Shown: positions 1-6,382, counted from the first letter of the stretch. The stretch: 6,698 nt of DNA from Xanthobacteraceae bacterium (GCA_030039655.1 JASHVC010000170.1:1-6698), one strand, 5' to 3'. The notes: a model not told the origin generated them from the letters alone. Translations and numbers: made by a program.

Positions 1-57
1 ACAAGGTTGGCACGCGATCGCCGGATTAGGTGCGATCTGATTTGGTCAGGTGCTGTA

Positions 58-210
58 ATGGGTTTCACATTCTACGGCATCGACATTCCGCTCTGGCTGC
101 TGTTCTTGCTCGCCCTGATCGGACTATTGACCTGCTTGGTCGGCGGGACCGTCGGCGCAGTCAGCATCCTCAAACGACTCAAGCGGCGATTGATCCGCAT
201 GCCGGTGTAG
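58..210 (+). CDS. possible small membrane protein (hypothetical)
   Basis: I do not recognise this frame. From the ATG at 58 it encodes 50 residues: a short N-terminus, one strongly hydrophobic stretch at about residues 10-37 rich in Leu, Ile, Val and Gly, and a basic tail (ILKRLKRRLIRMPV). That is the layout of a single-pass inner-membrane peptide with a positively charged cytoplasmic end. A weak purine stretch (CAGG, about 7 bases upstream) could serve as ribosome binding site. The frame is also open upstream through a TTG at 7 to the window edge, so this could instead be the C-terminal end of a longer protein. A hydrophobic run can arise by chance in a short frame, so confidence is low. Confidence 0.35.
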   Translation: MGFTFYGIDIPLWLLFLLALIGLLTCLVGGTVGAVSILKRLKRRLIRMPV

Positions 211-306
211 GCAACTGGGCAATCCGCCCGGACGTCGGGCCGTAGAACGTCACCCCCACGATCCAGCCTCGCCGCCATGGGGGATGGAGCGGCTTTACTA
301 GCGAGG

Positions 307-447
307 TCAAGCCTGAGCGATCAGTTCAGCGAAGTTCAACGCCGCACCGAGCGCGAGACGGAGAACCTTGGTGAGATAGCCCAGAGACCGCTTCATTGGG
401 GTGGTGGGGAGATTTTTATGGCGGGCCAACAGCGCGTGCAGGTACAT
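307..447 (-). CDS. short unrecognised frame, possible gene remnant
   Basis: This 46-residue minus-strand frame has mostly G or C in third codon positions and a protein-like composition. Its C-terminal half, from LGYLTKVLRLALGAALNF onward, would form an amphipathic helix. No clear Shine-Dalgarno sequence precedes the ATG at 447. The same frame stays open upstream, apart from a TAG at 466-468, as far as a TAA at 523-525, and that extension (VRDYSVGEKELCEVPVQ) also looks protein-like. This would fit the tail of a larger gene broken by a nonsense mutation, or chance. It overlaps the opposing frame at 418-765, and both are unlikely to be real. No function is assigned. Confidence 0.27.
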   Translation of the reverse strand: MYLHALLARHKNLPTTPMKRSLGYLTKVLRLALGAALNFAELIAQA

Positions 448-765
448 ACGAGCCGATTGTGGGCTCTATTGCACGGGAACTTCACACAGCTCCTTTTCCC
501 CGACCGAATAATCGCGGACAAATTAACCGGCTTCACAAGAAGGACGGTCACTTATTGGTACTTCCCCATAAAGGGGACCCAAAAACATCTACCCATGAGT
601 CCGACTGTTCAGGTGGACCGCGACAGGGGCGGATTCTGGGATACTGTCATCGTCGAAACCCCAGGTGCCGCCGATCCACTAAAAGTCGACAATGTTTCAA
701 AACGGAAGACGCGGCGCTTCGTCAACACTGTGAGCGAGTGGCAGAGCGGAAGCGGTCGCGGCTAA
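418..765 (+). CDS. hypothetical protein, 115 residues, unrecognised
   Basis: An open frame of 115 codons starts at the ATG at 418, with a plausible GGGGAG ribosome binding site about six bases upstream. The frame continues upstream to an ATG at 277 (162 residues), but 418 has the better start context. The translation has no signal peptide, no membrane segment and no motif I recognise. Its middle (TVTYWYFPIKGTQKHLPM, then VDRDRGGFWDTVIVE) could be a soluble domain, and its end is basic and polar. Third codon positions are less G+C-biased than in the operon at 1332-6299, which suggests foreign DNA or a non-coding frame. The antisense strand also holds long open stretches here. Confidence 0.3.
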   Translation: MAGQQRVQVHTSRLWALLHGNFTQLLFPDRIIADKLTGFTRRTVTYWYFPIKGTQKHLPMSPTVQVDRDRGGFWDTVIVETPGAADPLKVDNVSKRKTRRFVNTVSEWQSGSGRG

Positions 766-837
766 AGAGCCGTACCGGCAAACTGCCGCAAAAATCGATC
801 GCACTATCCCCAAACCGAATAAATGAACGAGAGGCCG

Positions 838-1032
838 TCAACTGATGCGACCTCCAGAACAGTAATTTGGGGAACGGATGTCTGAATTCAGTTTTTCCTC
901 TATGAAATCGTCGCTCGCATCGTCGCAATCTATTTGTGCCTCGATTGCAGCGCCAACCGTGGCATGGCCTTCTCGCCATGGGCGGCTCCCATCACGATGC
1001 GTGTTTGCGACCTGCTTCCAATCATCCCACAC
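838..1032 (-). CDS. short acidic unrecognised frame downstream of tRNA-Thr
   Basis: A GTG at 1032 opens a 64-residue frame, acidic in its second half (IDCDDASDDFIEEKLNSD) and with several tryptophans near its start. The frame is open further upstream to a TAG beside the tRNA 3' end, and that part also reads like protein (SGWPIFPQNWLGN) but lacks a start codon. There is no good ribosome binding site. Codon choice is less G+C-biased than in the operon. It could be a fragment of an inserted gene cut off next to the tRNA, or chance: the opposite strand is also open over 886-1071. No function can be given. Confidence 0.2.
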   Translation of the reverse strand: MWDDWKQVANTHRDGSRPWREGHATVGAAIEAQIDCDDASDDFIEEKLNSDIRSPNYCSGGRIS

Positions 1033-1096
1033 GTTCCCAAGCCAGTTTTGTGGGAAGATTGGCCAACCTGAAAATGTAGGAAGTGGCCGATTCTAT

Positions 1097-1171
1097 TGGT
1101 GCCGGGTGAGAGGATTGAACTCCCGACCAACGGTTTACAAAACCGCTGCTCTACCGCTGAGCTAACCCGGC
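1097..1171 (-). tRNA. tRNA-Thr (anticodon UGU)
   Basis: The minus strand folds into a complete cloverleaf of 75 bases with the terminal CCA encoded (1097-1099). The 7-bp acceptor stem GCCGGGT/ACCCGGC is perfect. The D arm is GCTC/GAGC, the anticodon stem GCGGT/ACCGT has one G-U pair, and the T arm GGGAG/CTCTC encloses the loop TTCAATC. The seven-base anticodon loop TTTGTAA places TGT at 1137-1139, which reads ACA threonine codons. The gene is on the same strand as the operon ending at 1332 but 160 bases beyond it, so it is probably transcribed separately. An 11-base dyad TTCGTTACGAA lies about 22-32 bases upstream of the mature 5' end, where a promoter would be. Confidence 0.97.
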
Positions 1172-1331
1172 TTACTGAGGTCTTCTTACACATTCGTTAC
1201 GAAATTGCCACCGGGCTTCCCCGAATGATTTTGGATCAGTTCGCACGTTGGCGACGCTGCTTCCGTGTGCCGGCTGCGCGGTCATTGGTGGCCGCCGGCC
1301 GTAGCACTGCGGCAGGGCGTTCGTTTGCAAA

Positions 1332-1934
1332 CTAAAAACCGGTGGGTCCGAACACCTTGATGCCGAGCTTTCTCTCCATCGCCCGACCGAAGCGATATTT
1401 CATCTCGGGCCCCTCGTAGCTGAACGGGGGTGGGCGCTGGTAATCCTGTTCGGCTCCTACCCGCAGGCGGATGAAATAAGGCCCCGGCGCCGCATTGATC
1501 TCCGGCATTTTGCGGTCCAGCTCCGCTACGTTGTCGATCGTTATTGTGCGGCTGATGCCGGCGCCGCGCGCGATTGCCGCATAGTCGGCGCCGTCCTGGT
1601 TGACCATCGGCATGTTTGAGACTGTCTGATAGCACTGATTGTCGACGACGAAGTGCTTCAGGTTCTTCGGTTGCTGGCCGGCCTCGGTGAGCAGGCAGCC
1701 AAGATTCATGCTCAGCGAGCCATCGCTGTTGAGAACCCACACCAGTGTCTCCGGGATGGTAACCGCAAGCCCGAGCGCGAAGCTTGCCGCGAAGCCCATG
1801 GCCCCATGCATGTAGAAGGAGTCTTCGCTGCGCGTGACCGCCCACCACTCGTTGGCCGCGGTACCGAGCGCGCACACCACTACCGCGTCGCCACGGTGCG
1901 CCGCCAGCACCTTTATGGCCTCGTTTGTCTTCAT
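1332..1934 (-). CDS. TPP-dependent decarboxylase, beta (TPP-binding) subunit, ComE-like
   Basis: This encodes 200 residues, the size of the cofactor-binding half of a split thiamine diphosphate enzyme such as sulfopyruvate decarboxylase beta (ComE). The TPP_enzyme_C pattern is clear. A glycine-rich segment GAMGFAASFALGLA (44-57) precedes the diphosphate/Mg site SDGS (70-73), and DN (98-99) closes the motif at the expected distance. Asp71 and Asn99 are the predicted metal ligands. The usual first Gly of GDG is Ser70. The ATG at 1934 overlaps the TGA of the alpha gene (ATGA), so the subunits are probably made by coupled translation in similar amounts. An upstream in-frame start would lie inside the alpha gene and is less likely. 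The reaction is probably decarboxylation of a 2-oxo acid; the actual substrate is unknown. Homology to phosphonopyruvate decarboxylases is an equally possible label. Confidence 0.88.
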   Translation of the reverse strand: MKTNEAIKVLAAHRGDAVVVCALGTAANEWWAVTRSEDSFYMHGAMGFAASFALGLAVTIPETLVWVLNSDGSLSMNLGCLLTEAGQQPKNLKHFVVDNQCYQTVSNMPMVNQDGADYAAIARGAGISRTITIDNVAELDRKMPEINAAPGPYFIRLRVGAEQDYQRPPPFSYEGPEMKYRFGRAMERKLGIKVFGPTGF

Positions 1935-2449
1935 GATTTTTTTCTCAAGCCCAGTAGCTTTTTGGTTAGAAACAGGACGAAAGGCCGCTTCTGCAAACGG
2001 TGCCATTCATAGGCGTCGGGGATGGTTTCGATCTGATCCGCGCTGTCGATGACCCGGTATGGGAAATCATAGGCTTGCAGCAGCGGGATGGTGCGCCGGC
2101 CCTGGACTTCCTGGTAGATCATGTGATCGTCGATGGAGCCGCGCTCGCTCACCACGCAGAACACCGGAATGGCGTGACGCAGGCAAAGCGTCGCCATTTC
2201 GCCGGTGCAGGTCAGCAACCCGGTATTGCCGATGATGGCGGCCGAGCGCACGCCGCCAAAGAACGCGCCGGCGCAGATGGCAATGGCCTCGGCTTCCCGA
2301 CCAACGGGGATGTGGCGCATATCATTGTCACGATCGACGCGCCGGATCAGGCCGTTCAGCCAATCGTCGGGCAGGCTGGCGGCAAGGCGCACGCCGGCTT
2401 TCACCAGTTGGGCGTGAATTTGATCGTTGACGTCCGCAGTTTGCAGCAC
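1931..2449 (-). CDS. TPP-dependent decarboxylase, alpha (PYR-domain) subunit, ComD-like
   Basis: The 172-residue product matches the length and order of the N-terminal (pyrimidine-binding) half of ComDE-type 2-oxo acid decarboxylases. In the segment VGREAEAIAICAGAFFGG (49-66), Glu52 lies nine residues before Gly61. That is the same spacing as the catalytic Glu that activates the TPP aminopyrimidine in pyruvate and benzoylformate decarboxylases. IGNTGLLT (73-80) and VVSERG (99-104) are further family signatures. I chose the GTG at 2449, which has AGAGGG about seven bases upstream. The gene starts 35 bases after the ATPase stop and ends in a 4-base overlap with the beta gene. The active enzyme is expected to be a cytoplasmic heteromer with both subunits contributing to the active site. 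Substrate assignment to sulfopyruvate is not secure. Confidence 0.87.
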   Translation of the reverse strand: MLQTADVNDQIHAQLVKAGVRLAASLPDDWLNGLIRRVDRDNDMRHIPVGREAEAIAICAGAFFGGVRSAAIIGNTGLLTCTGEMATLCLRHAIPVFCVVSERGSIDDHMIYQEVQGRRTIPLLQAYDFPYRVIDSADQIETIPDAYEWHRLQKRPFVLFLTKKLLGLRKKS

Positions 2450-2484
2450 TTGGACGCCCTCTTCGCGCCGGCGAACGTTGTTTA

Positions 2485-3336
2485 TCAGACTGAGTGGTCG
2501 GCCTTGATGGCAGAGCGCAGCGCCGCCGACGCAAACCGGCAGCGCTCGTTGTAGAGCGGTGAGGTACGAAAATCTTCCGTCCGCGGGTAACTCACCTCGA
2601 TCGGAATGTCGGCTGTGACGTGGCCCGGCCGCGCGCCCATCACCACGATGCGGGTGGAGAGAAAAACGGATTCGTAGACGCTGTGGGTGACGAAGATCAC
2701 CGTCAGGTTCTGCCGGGCAAACAGCTCGAGCAGTTCATCGTTGAGCTTCATGCGGGTGATTTCGTCGAGCGCCGCGAAGGGTTCGTCCATCAGCAGGATT
2801 TTCGGCCGCGTTACCAATGCCCGCGCGATCGACACGCGCATCTTCATGCCGCCCGACAATTGCCGCGGATAAAGGTGGGAGTACGCCGCCAATCCGACGA
2901 GCGCCAAGGCCTCGCCGACCCTTTGCTTCGCTTCCTGTTTGTCGACGCCCGCGAGCAAGAGGGGCAGGTGCACATTGTTCGCCGCGGTTCGCCAGGGCAG
3001 CAGCGTCGGCTCCTGGAACACAAAGCCGAGCGCCGGTTCAGCTACGCCCTCCGCCGTATAACTCGATTGCGGCCAGTCGATTGTGCCGGACGTCGGCGAG
3101 GCGAGGCCTGCGATCAGCTTCAGCAGCGTTGACTTTCCGCAGCCGGACGGCCCCAACAGGCTGACGAACTCACCGGGATAGATCGTCAGATCGACGCCGG
3201 CGAGCGCCGTCGTTCCGCCGCTGAAGGACTTGGAAATATCGGCAAGCCGCAGCAGCGCGCGCCGACCGGCGCCCGACGCCGTTGGCTTTATGGACGCCGG
3301 TTCCGATGGGGCCTTGATGGGGACGACTGTGCTCAT
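2485..3336 (-). CDS. ABC transporter ATP-binding protein, NitT/TauT (SsuB/TauB) family
   Basis: This is a 283-residue cytoplasmic ATPase that powers uptake through the permease encoded at 4466-5266. All motifs are intact: Walker A GPSGCGKST (62-70), Q-loop FVFQEP with Gln108, signature LSGGM (160-164), Walker B ILLMDE (180-185) with the following D-loop, and switch His218 in VTH. LLPWRT after the Q-loop is typical of the nitrate/sulfonate/taurine subfamily. The first 27 residues are a Pro/Ser/Ala-rich extension before the ATPase fold. The ATG at 3336 has a poor ribosome binding site, so an internal start at the fold boundary cannot be excluded. It is separated from the permease gene by the oxygenase gene, an unusual order for an ABC set. 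It lies 40 bases after the oxygenase stop. Substrate specificity is set by the binding protein, not by this subunit. Confidence 0.95.
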   Translation of the reverse strand: MSTVVPIKAPSEPASIKPTASGAGRRALLRLADISKSFSGGTTALAGVDLTIYPGEFVSLLGPSGCGKSTLLKLIAGLASPTSGTIDWPQSSYTAEGVAEPALGFVFQEPTLLPWRTAANNVHLPLLLAGVDKQEAKQRVGEALALVGLAAYSHLYPRQLSGGMKMRVSIARALVTRPKILLMDEPFAALDEITRMKLNDELLELFARQNLTVIFVTHSVYESVFLSTRIVVMGARPGHVTADIPIEVSYPRTEDFRTSPLYNERCRFASAALRSAIKADHSV

Positions 3337-3376
3337 TGGCGCTCATACCGCCGCCAAAGCGGCGCATGGCATACGG

Positions 3377-4432
3377 TTACTCCGCCGCCATGGCCGGGAC
3401 GCGCGCGCCGGCGTTGCGCGGTGCGAACACTTCGGCCTCGCCATTCTCTTCAAGTAGCTTCATTAAGCGCCGGCGCATGATCATGCCAGGCCGGTCCGAG
3501 ACCATGTGGGCTTCGATCCGTCGCGACAAATCCACCGGCGTGTCAGGATCGGTGGATTCGATCATCTCCTTGTCTTCGCGCGTGATCTTGAAGTCCCAGT
3601 CGATCAGCAGTTGCGCCGGACAGTCGGCCTCCGTGTCGTTGCGGTAAAGCCACTGCACGACTTGAATGTGATCGTCGTCGATTGGCGTTGCCGAGTTGAA
3701 GATGATGTGGCGAAGTCCGGAAGGGTATTCGATATCGAGTTTGCGGCAGAACGGCATGTACCATTTGTTGCGCATGTGCCGTTTGGTGGTTGGGTCCTTG
3801 GAGCCGGAGATGCGGTACTGCACCGGCGGATTGGCGACGGTGACCAAGGTCTCCGCCTCGAAGCCGTAATCGGTCTCGTTGATCTCGTATTTTTCCGGTA
3901 GGGGTTGATCGAACTGCCCGAAGGTCCCTTTGTGCACGAAGGCGAAATGGGCGTTGTCGAACGAGTTCTCCATCAGGCGCAGCGCTGAAGTGTTCCACAC
4001 CTCGTAGAATTGCGGGATGCGCCGGTACTTCGGATCGTTTTCCTCGGCTGCATCGAGAATGGGCGAGAGCGGCTCGTCGAGCGCGACCCAGGCATAGCCG
4101 TAGCGGGCGTCGCAATAGTAAGAGGGCGTCGACAAGTTAGGCACTTCCTGCTGCACGGGGAATTGCGGGACGTGCACGAGCTTGCCGGTGCGATCGTAAG
4201 TCCAACCGTGGTAGCCGCACACGAGCTTGCCCTCGTTGCACCAGCCCTTGGACAATTTGGAGGTGCGGTGGCAGCAGCGGTCCTTCAGCGCTGCCGGCTT
4301 TCCCTGGGCATCGAGAAACAGCACGATATCTTCGCCGAGCAAGCGAAACGGCTTCGGCCCCGATTTCAGGTCTTCCATTGGGATGACCGCGTACCAGAAG
4401 CGGCGCAAAACATTTTGCTTCGTCGCTAGCAT
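3377..4432 (-). CDS. Rieske non-heme iron oxygenase, alpha subunit (VanA/dicamba monooxygenase-like)
   Basis: The product has 351 residues, the size of VanA-type and dicamba-monooxygenase-type oxygenases. An N-terminal Rieske [2Fe-2S] domain has ligands Cys53-x-His55 and Cys72-x-x-His75, separated by 16 residues. The catalytic domain has N156-x2-D159-x2-H162-x4-H167, giving the two His ligands of the mononuclear iron and the Asp that bridges to the Rieske cluster. The third iron ligand is probably Asp287 in REDKEMIE, by analogy with the dicamba monooxygenase pattern. Such enzymes use O2 and reducing equivalents for O- or N-demethylation or ring hydroxylation in the cytoplasm. The start is supported by a strong GGAGG. 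No reductase or ferredoxin gene is in the window, so electrons must come from elsewhere. Its place between permease and ATPase genes suggests that it acts on the imported compound. Confidence 0.93.
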   Translation of the reverse strand: MLATKQNVLRRFWYAVIPMEDLKSGPKPFRLLGEDIVLFLDAQGKPAALKDRCCHRTSKLSKGWCNEGKLVCGYHGWTYDRTGKLVHVPQFPVQQEVPNLSTPSYYCDARYGYAWVALDEPLSPILDAAEENDPKYRRIPQFYEVWNTSALRLMENSFDNAHFAFVHKGTFGQFDQPLPEKYEINETDYGFEAETLVTVANPPVQYRISGSKDPTTKRHMRNKWYMPFCRKLDIEYPSGLRHIIFNSATPIDDDHIQVVQWLYRNDTEADCPAQLLIDWDFKITREDKEMIESTDPDTPVDLSRRIEAHMVSDRPGMIMRRRLMKLLEENGEAEVFAPRNAGARVPAMAAE

Positions 4433-4437
4433 ATCGT

Positions 4438-4442
4438 CCTCC
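4438..4442 (-). promoter_or_regulatory. strong ribosome binding site of the oxygenase gene
   Basis: GGAGG sits five bases before the ATG at 4432 and is the best Shine-Dalgarno match in the operon. The permease, ATPase and binding-protein genes have weaker ones. This fixes the oxygenase start and suggests that it is translated more efficiently than its neighbours. Confidence 0.75.
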
Positions 4443-4465
4443 GTCTTCTTATTGCCCGGATACCG

Positions 4466-5266
4466 CTAAGTTTCTCTGACAATCGCGCTGTCGTGCCACG
4501 AGCCGAGCGCGAGCTTCGATAATCCTACCATGACCGTGAAGAGCGCAATTCCGGCCAGCGTAATCAGAAACAGAGCCGCGAACATGCGCGGAATGTCAAG
4601 CTGATAGCCGGATTGGAGAATCTCATAGGCCAGCCCGGCGCTCCGGCCGCCGGTGCCGGCGACAAACTCCGCCACGACCGCGCCGATCAGCGCCAGGCCG
4701 CTGGAAATGCGCAGGCCGGCAAAGAAGTAGGGCAGCGCGCTCGGAATCCGCAGATACGTGAGATTTTGCAGTCGTGATGCGCGATTGATGGCGAAAAGGT
4801 CCTGATGTCCAGCATCGATACTGCGCAGGCCGATGGTCGTGTTGGAGATGATCGGGAAGACCGCGATGATCGTAGCGCAGATGATCAGCGCGCCCTGGGT
4901 GTTCTTGACGAGAATGATGATGAGCGGCGCAACCGCGACGATCGGCGTTACTTGAAGAATGACCGCATAAGGAAAGAAGCTGCGCTCGATGATCGGGCTC
5001 TGCACGAATAGAAACGCAAGGCTGGTGCCGATCGCGATTGACAAGGCAAGCGCGATCAACGTCACCCGCAGCGTGATCATCAGCGAGTGCAGCAGCGCCG
5101 GCGCGTTGCTGACGAAGGTCTTGGCGATCAGGCTCGGCGCCGGCACCAGATAGGACGGGATGGCGAAAGCCAAGCACGATGCTTCCCAACCAGCCAGGAT
5201 CAGGATGCCGACGATTAGCGGTGGTAAAATGTCGGCAATCTTCTTGCGGCTTGCGGCGAGCGTCAT
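4466..5266 (-). CDS. ABC transporter permease, NitT/TauT (SsuC/TauC) family
   Basis: This is a 266-residue inner-membrane protein of the BPD_transp_1 type. About six hydrophobic segments can be seen (roughly 13-35, 64-88, 97-120, 124-145, 181-205 and 227-252). The early IPSYLVPAPS (36-45) is a common sequence at this point in SsuC/TauC permeases. The cytoplasmic EAA-type loop that docks on the ATPase lies around 155-190 (AINRASRLQNLTYLRIPSAL, then PYFFAGLR). The normal Gly in the EAA loop is not obvious here, but the following Pro and GLR are kept. It probably works as a homodimer, since only one permease gene is present. The ATG at 5266 is 37 bases after the binding-protein stop, with only a weak GGGA ribosome site. 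The stop is 33 bases before the oxygenase start. Confidence 0.94.
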   Translation of the reverse strand: MTLAASRKKIADILPPLIVGILILAGWEASCLAFAIPSYLVPAPSLIAKTFVSNAPALLHSLMITLRVTLIALALSIAIGTSLAFLFVQSPIIERSFFPYAVILQVTPIVAVAPLIIILVKNTQGALIICATIIAVFPIISNTTIGLRSIDAGHQDLFAINRASRLQNLTYLRIPSALPYFFAGLRISSGLALIGAVVAEFVAGTGGRSAGLAYEILQSGYQLDIPRMFAALFLITLAGIALFTVMVGLSKLALGSWHDSAIVRET

Positions 5267-5303
5267 GCCGTCGAATCCCGGAATTCCAAAGTTGCCGTTC
5301 CGG

Positions 5304-6299
5304 TCACCACATGATTTTAAGGTCCTTCACGAACTGCGTCGTGAACGCCTTGTGCCAATCGGTGTCCTTGGGCAGCAGATCTGAGGCCACCATGAAATCG
5401 TAGGTCTGCTTCCAGCGCGCTTCGGTCATTATTCCGATGCCCATGGTCTTGGCATCGCCGCCATCGACGATCTGCAGCTCGTTGAGGCGCTTGATGCCGA
5501 AGGCAATCTGACCGTCGCTCATGTTGGGATTGTCCGCCTGAATGAGTTTATTGGCGGGAGCCGGATCGCCCTTCAGATAGCTTTTCCAGCCTTCCATGGA
5601 CGCCTTGACGAAGCGACCTACTACATCCGGATGTTCGCTCAGGAATTTGTTGGTCGTCACGATGGTGGTGCCGTAGGGGGGATATCCGTAATCGGCAAAC
5701 AGGTAGAAGTTCACCGGAACGCCTTTTTGCAGGGCCTGATACGGCTCCGATGACGGATAGGATTGCTGGGCGATCTTATCGTCGGCGAAGAAGGGCTGCA
5801 GGTTGAAAGTGTAGGGTTGCAGCTGTGATTCGCTGTAACCAAATTTCGCTTTGACAAACGGCCACCATGAGCTGCGGCCGGACGAAGCGATGAGGATGGT
5901 TCGGTCTTTCAGATCGCCGAGATCTTTGACGTCGGCATGCGTCATTATCCCCTGCAGGTCCTTCTGGAATGACGTTCCGACGGTGATAACCGGCAGCCCC
6001 TTCGACACTCCATTGAGCACCTGGAAGTCGTACCCGATCATCATATCGGTTTCGCCGCCCAGCAGCAGTTGCATGCCGTTGACCTGCGGTCCGCCCATCT
6101 TGATGGTGACGTCGAGACCCGCCTTCTCATAAAGGCCGGTGGCCTTGGCCTGATAGAAGCCGCCATGTTCGGCCTGGGCGAACCAGCTGGTGAGAAAGGT
6201 CACTTTATCGGCAGCGCCAGCTGGGCCAGCGACAAGCGATACTGCGAGCGCGGTCACGAGACAGGTGGCGGCGCGGCGTGAAAGAGCGATGGGTTGCAT
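5304..6299 (-). CDS. ABC transporter substrate-binding protein, NMT1/THI5-like (ThiY type)
   Basis: First gene of the operon: a 331-residue periplasmic protein that should capture the substrate and deliver it to the permease. Residues 1-29 are a Sec signal peptide with an RR pair, a hydrophobic core and the likely cleavage site AGA|ADK. The mature start LTSWFAQAEHGGFYQAKATG (36-55), followed by GLYEKAGLDVTI, is the hallmark of NMT1/THI5 binding proteins. In this family LLLGGETDMMIG lines the ligand cleft, and VTTNKFLSEHPDVVGRFVKA (214-233) is the typical C-lobe segment. Known relatives bind pyrimidines (ThiY, formylaminopyrimidine), nitrate, sulfonates or aromatic acids, so the ligand cannot be named. 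The Cys cluster of yeast THI5 is absent, so it is not a pyrimidine synthase. The ATG at 6299 has only a weak CGGGA upstream. The 5' leader carries a strong hairpin (6346-6373). Confidence 0.94.
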   Translation of the reverse strand: MQPIALSRRAATCLVTALAVSLVAGPAGAADKVTFLTSWFAQAEHGGFYQAKATGLYEKAGLDVTIKMGGPQVNGMQLLLGGETDMMIGYDFQVLNGVSKGLPVITVGTSFQKDLQGIMTHADVKDLGDLKDRTILIASSGRSSWWPFVKAKFGYSESQLQPYTFNLQPFFADDKIAQQSYPSSEPYQALQKGVPVNFYLFADYGYPPYGTTIVTTNKFLSEHPDVVGRFVKASMEGWKSYLKGDPAPANKLIQADNPNMSDGQIAFGIKRLNELQIVDGGDAKTMGIGIMTEARWKQTYDFMVASDLLPKDTDWHKAFTTQFVKDLKIMW

Positions 6300-6345
6300 G
6301 GCGGATCCCGTGGGTGCGGTAGGTTCTAGCCGCCATCGAATGCAA

Positions 6346-6373
6346 GGCGCACGCCATGTATGGGCGTGGCGCC
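6346..6373 (-). other. hairpin in the leader of the binding-protein gene
   Basis: GGCGCACGCC (6346-6355) pairs with 6363-6373 over ten base pairs with one bulged G, around a seven-base loop. On the minus strand it would sit in the 5' untranslated RNA about 47-74 bases before the ATG. It has no T-run and so is not a terminator. It could be an mRNA stabiliser, a regulator binding site or part of a riboswitch. I recognise no known riboswitch consensus. Confidence 0.45.
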
Positions 6374-6382
6374 CGCGTCCCC

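Noticed and set aside
226..240. GCCCG-GACGT-CGGGC hairpin after the small membrane frame as a terminator
   Set aside because: Only five base pairs and no T-run after it; not enough to call.
878..1165. Plus-strand 95-codon frame
   Set aside because: Serine-rich composition typical of an out-of-frame reading, and it runs into the tRNA antisense.
1250..1332. Terminator at the end of the operon
   Set aside because: There is a 10-base palindrome GTTTGCAAAC at the stop codon (1323-1332) and weak GC-rich repeats near 1290-1313, but no T-run on the minus strand. Termination there may be Rho-dependent.
1096..1335. Plus-strand frame crossing the tRNA and spacer
   Set aside because: Its start is the antisense of tRNA-Thr (the familiar GERIELPTNGLQ translation of a tRNA complement); it is an artefact.
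2000..2554. Long plus-strand frame opposite the decarboxylase alpha and ATPase genes
   Set aside because: Antisense of well-supported genes with intact motifs; high-G+C sequence produces long opposite frames.
3506..3901. Plus-strand frame opposite the oxygenase gene
   Set aside because: Antisense of the Rieske oxygenase catalytic domain, which carries all ligands on the other strand.
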